In this document: positions 44,135-52,086 of the stretch, in pieces
How positions within the stretch are numbered: the stretch's first letter is position 1
Layout of the letters: each line of letters starts with the position of its first letter
Assembly (NCBI GenBank): GCA_947063855.1
Contig: CAMSTW010000003.1
Location: 22,883-86,882 of the forward strand
Reading direction: 5' to 3'
Length of the DNA stretch: 64,000 bases
From: an uncultured Dorea sp.
GTDB taxonomy: Bacteria; Bacillota; Clostridia; Lachnospirales; Lachnospiraceae
Program-made: the position numbers and the translations under genes
Notes under the pieces: generated by a model
Told to the model about the DNA's origin: nothing
The model's database searches: none
The model's input: the letters and a program-made list of their open reading frames with translations, nothing else

Positions 44135-46663
44135 ATGGATTTACAGGAGATACAGGAAAAGCTGAATGCTCTTCTGGATGGTTTAGAACGGAAAATTGTC
44201 TTTTGGTATGACGATGATGCAGCATATGTAGAAGAGATTGACCGGCTTAAGTTGTCTGACGGAAGTAAGGTAATTAAGCTTACCGGAAATAATAATTTTG
44301 CAACAAAACTTCTGTTGGAGCGGCAGGATCTCACAACAAATTATCTGGTATACGCACCTTTTCCCCGTCCGGAGGATAAAGAGAATCCTTTAGCAGATAT
44401 ATTTTATTATTCTGAGCATTTCTACTCTGACAGACTCATACAAATTATGGGTGATATGAATATTCCGCCGGAATGTCAGGATGAGGTAAAAAGATATAAG
44501 AAGTTTTGGTCAGGAAATAACGTACAGAAATTTAAAAATCTTGAGATAGGAACTTATACCAATGAGTCTATAGACCTTGGTATTCTTTGTGTGCTTGCAG
44601 GCGTTAAGACGTTAAGTTTTGAAGAGATGATGCGAAAGACAATTCTTGCCGGATTGGCAGATAACAGCATAATGAAGAAAATAATAAATCAGAAGATTGA
44701 CAGCGTATTTTGGAGGCTTTGTGAGAAGCAGTATGGTTTTAGAGATACGGATCCGACCATTCAGAAGTTTTTGGTAACGATGCTTGTAACTTATATGGAT
44801 ACGCAGATGAATGGGAATGGACCGAAGGCATGGAAGAGCTTTGTATCCAGGAAGAGAAATGATGCAGTTGTTTTTATCAAGAATCTGATGAATAACGATG
44901 AATCAAGAGCTTTCTATGATGAATTTGCCTGGAAAGCGGCAGATGAATTGCATGTGCCAAGTCTGATTATGCAAATTCCTCTCGAGGATGTATTCTTAGC
45001 TGATGCACTCCCGAATTTTGATGTTAATATTATTAGTTGGATAGTGGCAAAGCTTGAAGATTGTATGTTGGATGAAAAGATTTCAGGTAAGACGATACCC
45101 GAAATATGTGAGATGAGATCAAAGCCGGGATATCATTATTCTGACGAGTACAAAGAAAGCTACCAGATGCTTATTGCAGCGTATCATGTGCTGAAAGGAG
45201 TATCTCAGTATAGATATCAGTCAACAATTAAGGATGCAGTGGAAGATTATGTGAATGGAACATATCTGATAGATACATATTATCGTAGATTTTATTACTA
45301 TCTTGACCGGATAGGAATGGAGACAAGTATTGAAAAGATCAGGGATCTTGTTGAGAACATGTATACGAACAAATATCTTGCGGACTTATCTTATAAATGG
45401 AATAGATCTCTTACGGATGAAGCGTATCACACATATTCGGAAGTGAGACAAAAAGACTTTTTTGATCATTATGTAAGACCGTTTATGAATGAATCCGGAA
45501 GCGGCCGGGTAATTGTAATTATCTCCGACGGTTTGCGCTATGAGTGTGCAAGAGAGCTTTTGGATAATCTGGATTTGGATGAGAAGTGCGATGCAAAGAT
45601 AAGTCATATGTTAAGTGTATTGCCTTCGGAGACAGCACTTGGAATGGCATCCCTTCTTCCGAATAAGAATATTATGGTAGATGATTCGCTGGATATTTTT
45701 GTGGATAATATGCACTGTGGGAATAGTATGGAGGAGAGGCAGAAGATTCTTAGGTCAGTTGTTCCCAAATCCGCCTGCTATGAATTTGATCGGATTTTAC
45801 AGGCAAAACAGACAGAAATAAGAGATTTTTTTCAGGACAAAGATTTGGTCTATGTTTATCAAAATCAGATTGATCAGCGAGGGGAAGGGCAAAGATCAGA
45901 CAATGAAGTATTCAATGCCTGTCAGGAAGCAATAGATGAGATCCAGAAGCTTATAAGAAGGCTGACAGGATATATATCTAATACAAGATATCTGATTACA
46001 GCAGATCATGGATTTATATATAAAAGAGACAAACTGCCTGAAAGTGACAAGATAAAGGTGGAAAATGACTCTATAGGAGTTAAGAACAGGAGATATCTTT
46101 TGACACCACTTCCAGTTGATAATGAAGTCCTTATCAGCAGATGTATGGCGTACCTTGGTAAGCCAAATCAGAAATATGTGACAACACCGATGGGAGCAGA
46201 TATTATCAAGATACCTGGAAGTGGACAGAATTATGTACATGGAGGCTCATCACTTCAGGAAATGATCATACCGGTCATTAAGGTTAATACGTTTAAGGGG
46301 AAGCAGAAAACAGGTCTTGTAAACGTAGAGCTTTCCAGCTTTAACCGTCGTGTGACAGGAATTGAGGTGAGGCTTGATTTTATGCAGATGGAACCTGTAA
46401 CAGATACAGTAAAACCCCGCAGACTTCAAGTTTTCTTTGTAGATGCAGATGGTGCAAAAATCAGTTTTCCCGTGCCAATCACAGCGAATATTAAGTCGGC
46501 AGATGCGAAGGACCGCCTGATTCAGGAGAAGTTTACACTTAAAAGTGGCAGATACAGCCGTGCCAAGGAGTATTTCCTTGTGATTGCGGATCAGGATAAT
46601 GAGAAGGAAGAGCTGCATAGATATAAGTTTGAGATTGACATATCAGATATGGTATTTTATTGA
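44135..46663 (+). CDS. pglZ: BREX protein PglZ (alkaline-phosphatase superfamily)
   Basis: This 842-residue protein is the signature BREX component, with the PglZ domain in the middle: VIISDGLRYECARELLDNL (metal-binding Asp) near residue 460 and ITADHGFIYKRDKL near 615. It is of the length and layout of type 1 BREX PglZ. It is required for exclusion and methylation in studied systems. I prefer the ATG at 44135, seven bases after AGAGGTG, over the GTG at 44111. It is the last BREX gene here: downstream comes a host gene with its own promoter, and no brxL follows. Confidence 0.92.
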   Translation: MDLQEIQEKLNALLDGLERKIVFWYDDDAAYVEEIDRLKLSDGSKVIKLTGNNNFATKLLLERQDLTTNYLVYAPFPRPEDKENPLADIFYYSEHFYSDRLIQIMGDMNIPPECQDEVKRYKKFWSGNNVQKFKNLEIGTYTNESIDLGILCVLAGVKTLSFEEMMRKTILAGLADNSIMKKIINQKIDSVFWRLCEKQYGFRDTDPTIQKFLVTMLVTYMDTQMNGNGPKAWKSFVSRKRNDAVVFIKNLMNNDESRAFYDEFAWKAADELHVPSLIMQIPLEDVFLADALPNFDVNIISWIVAKLEDCMLDEKISGKTIPEICEMRSKPGYHYSDEYKESYQMLIAAYHVLKGVSQYRYQSTIKDAVEDYVNGTYLIDTYYRRFYYYLDRIGMETSIEKIRDLVENMYTNKYLADLSYKWNRSLTDEAYHTYSEVRQKDFFDHYVRPFMNESGSGRVIVIISDGLRYECARELLDNLDLDEKCDAKISHMLSVLPSETALGMASLLPNKNIMVDDSLDIFVDNMHCGNSMEERQKILRSVVPKSACYEFDRILQAKQTEIRDFFQDKDLVYVYQNQIDQRGEGQRSDNEVFNACQEAIDEIQKLIRRLTGYISNTRYLITADHGFIYKRDKLPESDKIKVENDSIGVKNRRYLLTPLPVDNEVLISRCMAYLGKPNQKYVTTPMGADIIKIPGSGQNYVHGGSSLQEMIIPVIKVNTFKGKQKTGLVNVELSSFNRRVTGIEVRLDFMQMEPVTDTVKPRRLQVFFVDADGAKISFPVPITANIKSADAKDRLIQEKFTLKSGRYSRAKEYFLVIADQDNEKEELHRYKFEIDISDMVFY

Positions 46664-46699
46664 AAAGTATTTAGTTAGGAAGAGGGATTTTCAAAGTGA

Positions 46700-46728
46700 T
46701 TGAAATTACCCGCTTCCCGTGGTAGAAT
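46700..46728 (+). promoter_or_regulatory. Promoter of the Q/N/Y-rich membrane protein
   Basis: TTGAAA (46700-46705), a 17-base spacer and TAGAAT (46723-46728), 41 bases before the start codon. It marks return to host sequence after the island. Confidence 0.65.
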
Positions 46729-46769
46729 AGACAGGAAAGTAATAAGTGTTTTACGAGGAGGATGTTACT

Positions 46770-47435
46770 ATGGACAATAATTTTGATAATACACCAAAAG
46801 ATGGCAACGCTCCGGTGCAGTTATCGAAGGAGCCGGGGAACGAGGGAGCGCGCGCAGATTCGAATAAGGAGCAGTCAGCGAACCAGCCGGATGCAGGAGC
46901 GCAGTATACAGATCCCAACGCCGGCAGGCAGTACACGGATCCGAACGCAGGCCAGCAGCCATATGGCAGCCAGCAGTACCAGTACGGGAACCAGAATGAC
47001 CAGAACCAGCAGAATGCCTATAATTACAATCAACAGCAGTACTATAGCCAGCAGAACCAGTCAAATGGTTACAGCTATGGTCAGCAGAGCGGATATAATC
47101 AGCAGAATAATTATAGTCAGCAGAGCGGGTATAATTATCAGGATAATTACAGCTATAATACCGGGAATGGTAATAATTATAATCAGATGTATGATCCTGG
47201 TATGGATACCAGCCCGATGTCGATGGGCGACTGGGTTCTGACGATCTTGGCATTGATGATTCCATGTGCGGGGATTATCCTCTATTTTGTGTGGGCGTTC
47301 AGTAAGACTACGAATGTAAACAGAAGGAACTTCTGCCGCGCCCAGCTGATCATCACGGGAGTGGTACTGGTGATTTATCTGATCTTCATAGCTTTATTCG
47401 GCTCTATGATATTCAGTTCAGGGTTCTATTATTAA
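46770..47435 (+). CDS. Low-complexity Gln/Asn/Tyr-rich membrane protein
   Basis: I do not recognise the family. The 221-residue protein has an N-terminal disordered half (residues 1-150) made mostly of Gln, Asn, Tyr, Ser and Gly, with a repeated QYTDPNAG and many YNQQ-like blocks, resembling prion-like domains. The C-terminal 70 residues have two membrane helices (WVLTILALMIPCAGIILYFV and LIITGVVLVIYLIFIALF) joined by a basic loop (SKTTNVNRRNFCRAQ). The start at 46770 follows CGAGGAGG. It lies alone with its own promoter and terminator. Possibly a membrane-anchored cytosolic scaffold, which is a guess. Confidence 0.75.
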   Translation: MDNNFDNTPKDGNAPVQLSKEPGNEGARADSNKEQSANQPDAGAQYTDPNAGRQYTDPNAGQQPYGSQQYQYGNQNDQNQQNAYNYNQQQYYSQQNQSNGYSYGQQSGYNQQNNYSQQSGYNYQDNYSYNTGNGNNYNQMYDPGMDTSPMSMGDWVLTILALMIPCAGIILYFVWAFSKTTNVNRRNFCRAQLIITGVVLVIYLIFIALFGSMIFSSGFYY

Positions 47436-47459
47436 TCTTTTTGACGAATGTTCTATATG

Positions 47460-47505
47460 AAAGGAGCAGCCGGGAAATGTTGAATTTTTCTGACTGCTCC
47501 TTTTT
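47460..47505 (+). terminator. Terminator after the Q/N/Y-rich gene
   Basis: AAAGGAGCAG (47460-47469) pairs with CTGCTCCTTT (47494-47503), then TT. The A-run on the left allows use from the other side as well. Confidence 0.75.
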
Positions 47506-47514
47506 GCACACTAA

Positions 47515-47555
47515 TACAGCGTTGCATTATTCACTGTTAATTATGCAACGCTGTA
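47515..47555. repeat. Perfect 13-bp inverted repeat
   Basis: TACAGCGTTGCAT (47515-47527) and ATGCAACGCTGTA (47543-47555) are separated by 15 bases. There is no T-tract, so it is not an ordinary terminator. It lies between the convergent Q/N/Y-rich and apbE genes. Confidence 0.65.
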
Positions 47556-47598
47556 CCAGTACATCCTGCACGAATTACCGATACGTTTCGGTGAGTAT

Positions 47599-48597
47599 TT
47601 ATTTCTTCATCTTATGCTGGAAATTCTTGCTATAGTGTATCTTATTATCATTGGTGATAAATATCCCGTCTACATTATCCAACTGGCTGATCAGCCGCAT
47701 CCCTTTATCATAGCCAAGCAGGAAACAGGTAGTGCTCAGCGCGTCGGCAGTGAGCGACGAGTCTGTGATGATCGTAACGCTGTAGAGATTATTCTCACAG
47801 GGATATCCGGTCCTGGGATCAAGGATGTGGTGATACTTTTTCCCGTCTGCTTCAAAATAACGCTGGTAGATGCCGGAGGTTACGATGGATTTGTCGGATA
47901 TGCGGACGGAGGTAACGGGAGTTCCCGTCGTGTCAAAAGGCTTCTGGATGCCGATGTTATAGTCGGTCCCGTCGGGCCTGCTGCCTATGGTGAGCACATT
48001 TCCGCCCAGATCAATGACGGCATGCCGGATTCCCTGCTCTTTTAAGTAATCCTTGATACGGTCCGCGATATAGCCCTTTGCGATGCCGCCAACGTCGAGC
48101 CTGGCAAGGGGATCTAATAATTGGACGGTATTATCCTGGATCAGAATATTCTTGTAGTCGACGTGGCCTGCCGCGCCTGCGACAGCCTCCGGGGCGGGGA
48201 CGGCCGGCTCTTCGGCATGAAAATCCCACAGATCCGATACCGGTGCAATGGTGACATCAAAAGCGCCGTTGGAGAGGTCGCTGTAGTAGACCGCCTTTTT
48301 GATCAGCTTGACGGTCTCCGGGGAGACTTCTACAGGGTTGCCGCCGGCATTATTGATGCGGGAGATCTCACTGTCCTCTACTTTGTTGGAGAACATCGCG
48401 TCATATTTCCTGCAGAGCTTCCGGCATCCATCCAGAATATCCTTGCCGGCCGGTTCCTTGATCTCTATGCGTACGATCGTATCAAAAAGAGTGTCCGTAT
48501 AGATCTGGTCTTCTTCCTTTGGAATGATGCTGCATCCAGATAAGAGCAGAACGAAGGCCAGTAAGGTTGTCATTGCTTTATATCTCATAGAATCCAT
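47599..48597 (-). CDS. apbE: FAD:protein FMN transferase (ApbE), lipoprotein
   Basis: This 332-residue enzyme moves FMN from FAD to Thr residues of target proteins outside the membrane. The signal peptide ends in a lipobox (LLLSGC). Family segments are TLFDTIVRIEI, SRINNAGGNPVEVSPET, the substrate loop GGIAKGYIADRI, the nucleotide part VIDLGGNVLTIG and the metal-binding end TDSSLTADALSTTCFLLG. The start is the ATG at 48597 with AAAGGA on its strand; an earlier start lacks one. Likely clients are RnfD and RnfG encoded 20 kb away in this window. It is divergent from the NusG-II/Gx genes that often accompany it. Confidence 0.92.
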   Translation of the reverse strand: MDSMRYKAMTTLLAFVLLLSGCSIIPKEEDQIYTDTLFDTIVRIEIKEPAGKDILDGCRKLCRKYDAMFSNKVEDSEISRINNAGGNPVEVSPETVKLIKKAVYYSDLSNGAFDVTIAPVSDLWDFHAEEPAVPAPEAVAGAAGHVDYKNILIQDNTVQLLDPLARLDVGGIAKGYIADRIKDYLKEQGIRHAVIDLGGNVLTIGSRPDGTDYNIGIQKPFDTTGTPVTSVRISDKSIVTSGIYQRYFEADGKKYHHILDPRTGYPCENNLYSVTIITDSSLTADALSTTCFLLGYDKGMRLISQLDNVDGIFITNDNKIHYSKNFQHKMKK

Positions 48598-48712
48598 TCC
48601 AGTCCTTTCTTTTTGCAAATGCCATGCCGGAAAAATCTGTGCAAAGAAAAGCAGCGCAGGCCGGTTTATGGCAATAATAACGAAAAATATCTGATTTGCG
48701 TAATCGAATTTT

Positions 48713-48740
48713 ATTATACCATAAAAAAGAAGATATGCAA
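48713..48740 (-). promoter_or_regulatory. Promoter of apbE
   Basis: On the minus strand TTGCAT, a 16-base spacer and TATAAT (complement of 48713-48718). Nearly back to back with the rightward promoter at 48753. Confidence 0.5.
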
Positions 48741-48752
48741 TCGAACATGTGG

Positions 48753-48781
48753 TTGAAGATGTGGATTTCTTGTGTTAGAAT
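48753..48781 (+). promoter_or_regulatory. Promoter of the NusG-II/Gx genes
   Basis: TTGAAG (48753-48758), a 17-base spacer and TAGAAT (48776-48781), 42 bases before the start codon. Confidence 0.6.
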
Positions 48782-48823
48782 AATGCGTAGAGTGAATCAA
48801 AGGGGTAAGGGGGATAGGGGACT

Positions 48824-49195
48824 ATGAAGATTGGATTGAAGAAGAAGGACTGGATTCTGATTCTGATCATATTGTGCGTGGCAGGCCTTACGGTCCTGAT
48901 TCACACATATATCGGAGGCAGCGGCGCGAATAAAGTAGTGGTCAAGGTGGACGGAGTGATCCAGGGAACATACAGCCTGTCGGAAGACGGGAAGATCAGG
49001 ATCAATGACGGGACGAATGTTCTCGAGATTTCCAACGGGAAGGCAGATATGATCGAGGCGGACTGTCCGGACCAGCTCTGTGTCAACCAGAGGGCCGTGT
49101 CCCGGAATCATGAGAACATCATCTGCCTGCCCAACAAGGTTGTTGTAGAGGTGGAGTCCAGCGAGGAGAGCGAATATGACGCGGTGACCAATTAG
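48824..49195 (+). CDS. NusG domain II-like membrane-anchored protein
   Basis: This 123-residue protein has a single N-terminal membrane helix (residues about 10-28) and an extracytoplasmic beta domain of the NusG-II type, with the conserved ADCPDQLCVNQ containing two Cys and ICLPNKVVVEV. Despite the name it has no link to transcription; such genes cluster with apbE and Gx genes in Firmicutes and are suspected to act in flavin-linked extracytoplasmic redox. It precedes the Gx gene by 13 bases, so they form one operon. Confidence 0.8.
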   Translation: MKIGLKKKDWILILIILCVAGLTVLIHTYIGGSGANKVVVKVDGVIQGTYSLSEDGKIRINDGTNVLEISNGKADMIEADCPDQLCVNQRAVSRNHENIICLPNKVVVEVESSEESEYDAVTN

Positions 49196-49208
49196 AAGGA
49201 GGCTTTCC

Positions 49209-49700
49209 GTGAAGAGCAGGGTGGCATATTTTGGCGTGTTTACAGCGCTGGCGTTGATTTTCAGTTATATCGAGACGCTGATACCGGTGAATTTCGGTAT
49301 CTATGGGGTGAAGTTAGGGCTTGCGAATCTGATCATTGTCGTGGCGCTGTATAAGCTGGGACCTCAGGAGGCTTTCCTGCTGTCCGTGGTCCGGGTGGTG
49401 CTTTCTGGCTTCTTGTTCGGGAATTATTTCAGTATTCTGTACAGCCTTGCAGGAGGAATCCTGAGCCTGTCTGCCATGTCTCTTCTTAAGAAGAGCGGGG
49501 GGTTCAGTGTGATGGGCGTCAGCATTGCCGGAGGAGTCTTCCATAACATCGGACAACTGATCGTGGCGATCCTGGTGGTGGAGACCCTGAGCGTGGTGTA
49601 TTATGTCCCGGTGCTGCTGGCCGCGGGACTGCTTGCGGGGCTTGTCATAGGGATTGCGGCCAATGAGATGCTTAAGAGACTTAAGGGGCTTAAGTTGTAA
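49209..49700 (+). CDS. Gx-type membrane protein (heptaprenyl diphosphate synthase component I family)
   Basis: This 163-residue integral membrane protein has five or six helices and family motifs ALALIFSYIETLIPV and GVKLGLANLIIVVALY. It is annotated by homology as component I of heptaprenyl diphosphate synthase or as a Gx transporter. It resembles small ECF-type transporter S components, and its place next to apbE and NusG-II genes argues for a role in supplying flavin or quinone-related compounds. Starts with GTG behind AGGAGG. Confidence 0.75.
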   Translation: MKSRVAYFGVFTALALIFSYIETLIPVNFGIYGVKLGLANLIIVVALYKLGPQEAFLLSVVRVVLSGFLFGNYFSILYSLAGGILSLSAMSLLKKSGGFSVMGVSIAGGVFHNIGQLIVAILVVETLSVVYYVPVLLAAGLLAGLVIGIAANEMLKRLKGLKL

Positions 49701-49790
49701 GAACTGCCGCAGAGATTGCGGCGGATGAGATGCGTAAGGCGGCAGAGCTTTGTGAGATGAATTTTTAGACAGTCTGCCGGGGAGGAATTT

Positions 49791-50405
49791 ATGATATCAT
49801 ATTTAAGAGGATCGCTTGCGGCGGTTGAAGAGGATAAGGTGATTGTGGATGTGGGAGGCGTGGGCTACGGCGTATATATGTCCGGCCAGGCCATGGGGCA
49901 GCTTCCGCCTGTGGGAGGAGAGGTGAAGCTCCATACATATCTGAATGTGAAGGAAGACGCGATGCAGCTTTACGGGTTTCTCACGAGGGATGACCTTCGT
50001 GTGTTCAGGCTGCTGATCGGGGTAAATGGAATCGGTCCCAAGGGCGGACTTGGGGTGTTGTCCGCGCTGAGTCCGGATGACTTAAGATTCGCGGTCTTAT
50101 CCAATGATGTGAAGGCGATCTGTGCGGCGCCGGGAATCGGGAAGAAGACGGCGGAGAAGCTGATCCTGGAGTTAAGAGACAAGCTTAAGCTTGAGGACGC
50201 GCTTGAGCATATTGCTATGGATTCCGGGACGGCGGTCAGAGGAGACGACGGGCATAACGAGGTGCAGAGCGAGGCGGTTCAGGCGCTGGTGGCGCTGGGA
50301 TACGGCAGTACCGAGGCGCTGAAGGCCGTAAGGAAGGTAGAGATGGACGGACTCATGGGGACTGAGGATGTATTGAAGATGGCGCTTAAATATATGACGA
50401 CGTAA
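49791..50405 (+). CDS. ruvA: Holliday junction protein RuvA
   Basis: This 204-residue DNA-binding subunit recognises Holliday junctions and loads RuvB. It has an OB-fold N-domain (MISYLRGSLAAVEEDKVIVDVG), two helix-hairpin-helix motifs (LIGVNGIGPKGGLGVL and GIGKKTAEKLILEL) and a RuvB-binding C-domain. The ATG follows GGGGAGG. ruvB lies 155 bases downstream. Confidence 0.96.
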   Translation: MISYLRGSLAAVEEDKVIVDVGGVGYGVYMSGQAMGQLPPVGGEVKLHTYLNVKEDAMQLYGFLTRDDLRVFRLLIGVNGIGPKGGLGVLSALSPDDLRFAVLSNDVKAICAAPGIGKKTAEKLILELRDKLKLEDALEHIAMDSGTAVRGDDGHNEVQSEAVQALVALGYGSTEALKAVRKVEMDGLMGTEDVLKMALKYMTT

Positions 50406-50560
50406 TGATTGTATCTAAGAATGTACAGCTCCTTAGAGGCTCCAAGAAGAGGGAAATGTGGGAGCAGTCAGGTAGGAAGGTTCGAGCTGGATAACGGCCG
50501 ATATGCAGGCATGATATATGAAAATACGGAGTATTCAGACAATAAGGGGAGAGGATAGAT

Positions 50561-51568
50561 ATGGGCAGAAGGATTATCACAACAGAGAATCTTGAAGAGG
50601 ACGTCAAGATTGAAGAGCATCTTCGGCCGCAGCTTCTGAAGGATTATGTGGGGCAGGAGAAGGCGAAGGAGACCCTTAAGATCTATATCGAAGCGGCGAA
50701 GGCCAGGCATGAGGCGCTGGATCATGTGTTGTTCTACGGGCCTCCCGGACTTGGGAAGACGACTCTTGCAGGAATCATCGCCAATGAGATGAATGTGAAT
50801 ATCAAGATTACCTCCGGCCCGGCGATTGAGAAGCCGGGAGAGATGGCGGCGATACTGAACAATCTTCAGGAAGGAGATATTCTCTTTGTCGACGAGATCC
50901 ACAGGCTGAACAGGCAGGTGGAGGAGGTGCTTTATCCTGCGATGGAGGATTACGCCATCGATATCATGATCGGGAAGGGGGCCAGTGCCAGGTCTATCAG
51001 GCTTGATCTTCCGAAGTTCACGCTGGTGGGCGCTACGACGCGGGCGGGGATGCTGACTGCGCCGCTTCGGGACCGTTTCGGCGTCATGAACCGCATGGAG
51101 TTCTATACGATAGAGGAACTTAAGACGATCATCTTACGTTCGGCGAAGGTTCTGGATGTGGGGATTGATGAGAAGGGAGCCTACGCCCTTGCCAGGAGGT
51201 CGAGAGGGACGCCCAGGCTTGCGAACCGTCTGCTTAAGAGAGTCAGGGACTTTGCGCAGGTGAAATATGACGGGTATATCACGGATGAGGTGGCCAACTA
51301 TGCGCTGGATCTTCTGGAGGTAGACAAGGAGGGCCTTGACCAGACGGACCGGGAGCTTCTGTATGTGATGATCGACAAGTTCTTAGGCGGACCGGTAGGA
51401 CTGGATACCCTCGCGGCGGCTATCGGGGAGGACGCCGGGACGATTGAGGATGTCTACGAACCCTATCTGCTAAAGAACGGATTCATCCAGAGAACGCCAA
51501 GAGGCAGGGTTGTGACGGATGCGGCGTACATCCATCTTGGAATTTCACGGGAAATTATAGAAAAATAG
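50561..51568 (+). CDS. ruvB: Holliday junction branch-migration ATPase RuvB
   Basis: This 335-residue AAA+ motor has an N-terminal [19 protein letters not shown], Walker [12 protein letters not shown], Walker [11 protein letters not shown], sensor [11 protein letters not shown] and the C-terminal winged helix ending [13 protein letters not shown]. With RuvA it drives branch migration during recombinational repair. Full length, intact. ATG follows GGGGAGAGG. Confidence 0.97.
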   Translation: MGRRIITTENLEEDVKIEEHLRPQLLKDYVGQEKAKETLKIYIEAAKARHEALDHVLFYGPPGLGKTTLAGIIANEMNVNIKITSGPAIEKPGEMAAILNNLQEGDILFVDEIHRLNRQVEEVLYPAMEDYAIDIMIGKGASARSIRLDLPKFTLVGATTRAGMLTAPLRDRFGVMNRMEFYTIEELKTIILRSAKVLDVGIDEKGAYALARRSRGTPRLANRLLKRVRDFAQVKYDGYITDEVANYALDLLEVDKEGLDQTDRELLYVMIDKFLGGPVGLDTLAAAIGEDAGTIEDVYEPYLLKNGFIQRTPRGRVVTDAAYIHLGISREIIEK

Positions 51569-51597
51569 TTGGTTTTTGGAGAAGATTAGTTTATAAT
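51569..51597 (+). promoter_or_regulatory. Promoter of zapA
   Basis: TTGGTT (51569-51574), a 17-base spacer and TATAAT (51592-51597). Confidence 0.6.
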
Positions 51598-51634
51598 GGT
51601 TATCAGAGATTAAGAATTTTCGAGGAGGCTTCCT

Positions 51635-52048
51635 ATGGCATCATCAAAAAACTTTACGGAAGTATTAATTGGGGGAAAGGTATTTACTTTAAGTGGTTTT
51701 GAAAGCGAAGATTATCTCCAGAAGGTATCTACATATCTCAATCACAAGATTGAAGAGTGTAGCAACAGCGAGGGATACCGCAAGCAGAGCGCCGAGACCA
51801 GAAGCATCCTGCTTGCACTGAATATTGCGGATGATTATTTCAAGGCGAAGAGGCAGGGCGGCACGCTGGAAAGTGATATAGAGGCGAAGGATAAGGAGAT
51901 GTATGATCTGAAGCACGAGTTGATATCAGTTCAGATCAAGCTTGAGAATGCAGAGAAGTCCATGGACAGGCTGAAAGAGGAGAATAAGGAATTTCAGATG
52001 AAGATTGTCCAGCTGGAGACGGAGATAAAGAATAATCGTAAGAAATAG
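51635..52048 (+). CDS. zapA: Cell-division protein ZapA
   Basis: This 137-residue protein has the N-terminal ZapA globular domain (FTEVLIGGKVFTLSGFESEDYLQ trimmed: FTEVLIGGKVFTLSG, then YLQKVSTYLNHKIEE and the LALNIADDYFKAK helix). A C-terminal coiled coil of about 60 residues follows (KDKEMYDLKHELI to ETEIKNNRKK). ZapA stabilises FtsZ bundles at midcell. It follows its own promoter and ends at a strong terminator. The coiled coil is longer than in E. coli ZapA. Confidence 0.88.
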   Translation: MASSKNFTEVLIGGKVFTLSGFESEDYLQKVSTYLNHKIEECSNSEGYRKQSAETRSILLALNIADDYFKAKRQGGTLESDIEAKDKEMYDLKHELISVQIKLENAEKSMDRLKEENKEFQMKIVQLETEIKNNRKK

Positions 52049-52071
52049 GCTGTCTTTAGACAGCCTTTTTT
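52048..52071 (+). terminator. Terminator after zapA
   Basis: GGCTGTC-TTTA-GACAGCC followed by six T. The U32 peptidase gene starts only 16 bases later, so any transcript for it must read through or begin nearby. Confidence 0.85.
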
Positions 52072-52086
52072 AAAGAGGAAGGGAAT

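Noticed and set aside
30155..46769. Prophage or integrative element carrying the defence island
   Set aside because: No integrase, transposase, attachment repeat, tRNA or structural phage genes are visible at either edge.
46768..47265. Alternative frames of 159-165 codons over the Q/N/Y-rich region on both strands
   Set aside because: Low-complexity repeats open all frames; only the frame at 46770 has a good ribosome site and membrane helices.
47441..47635. 64-codon ORF across the terminator and inverted repeat
   Set aside because: It spans two strong hairpins, lacks a ribosome site and reads into the end of apbE on the opposite strand.
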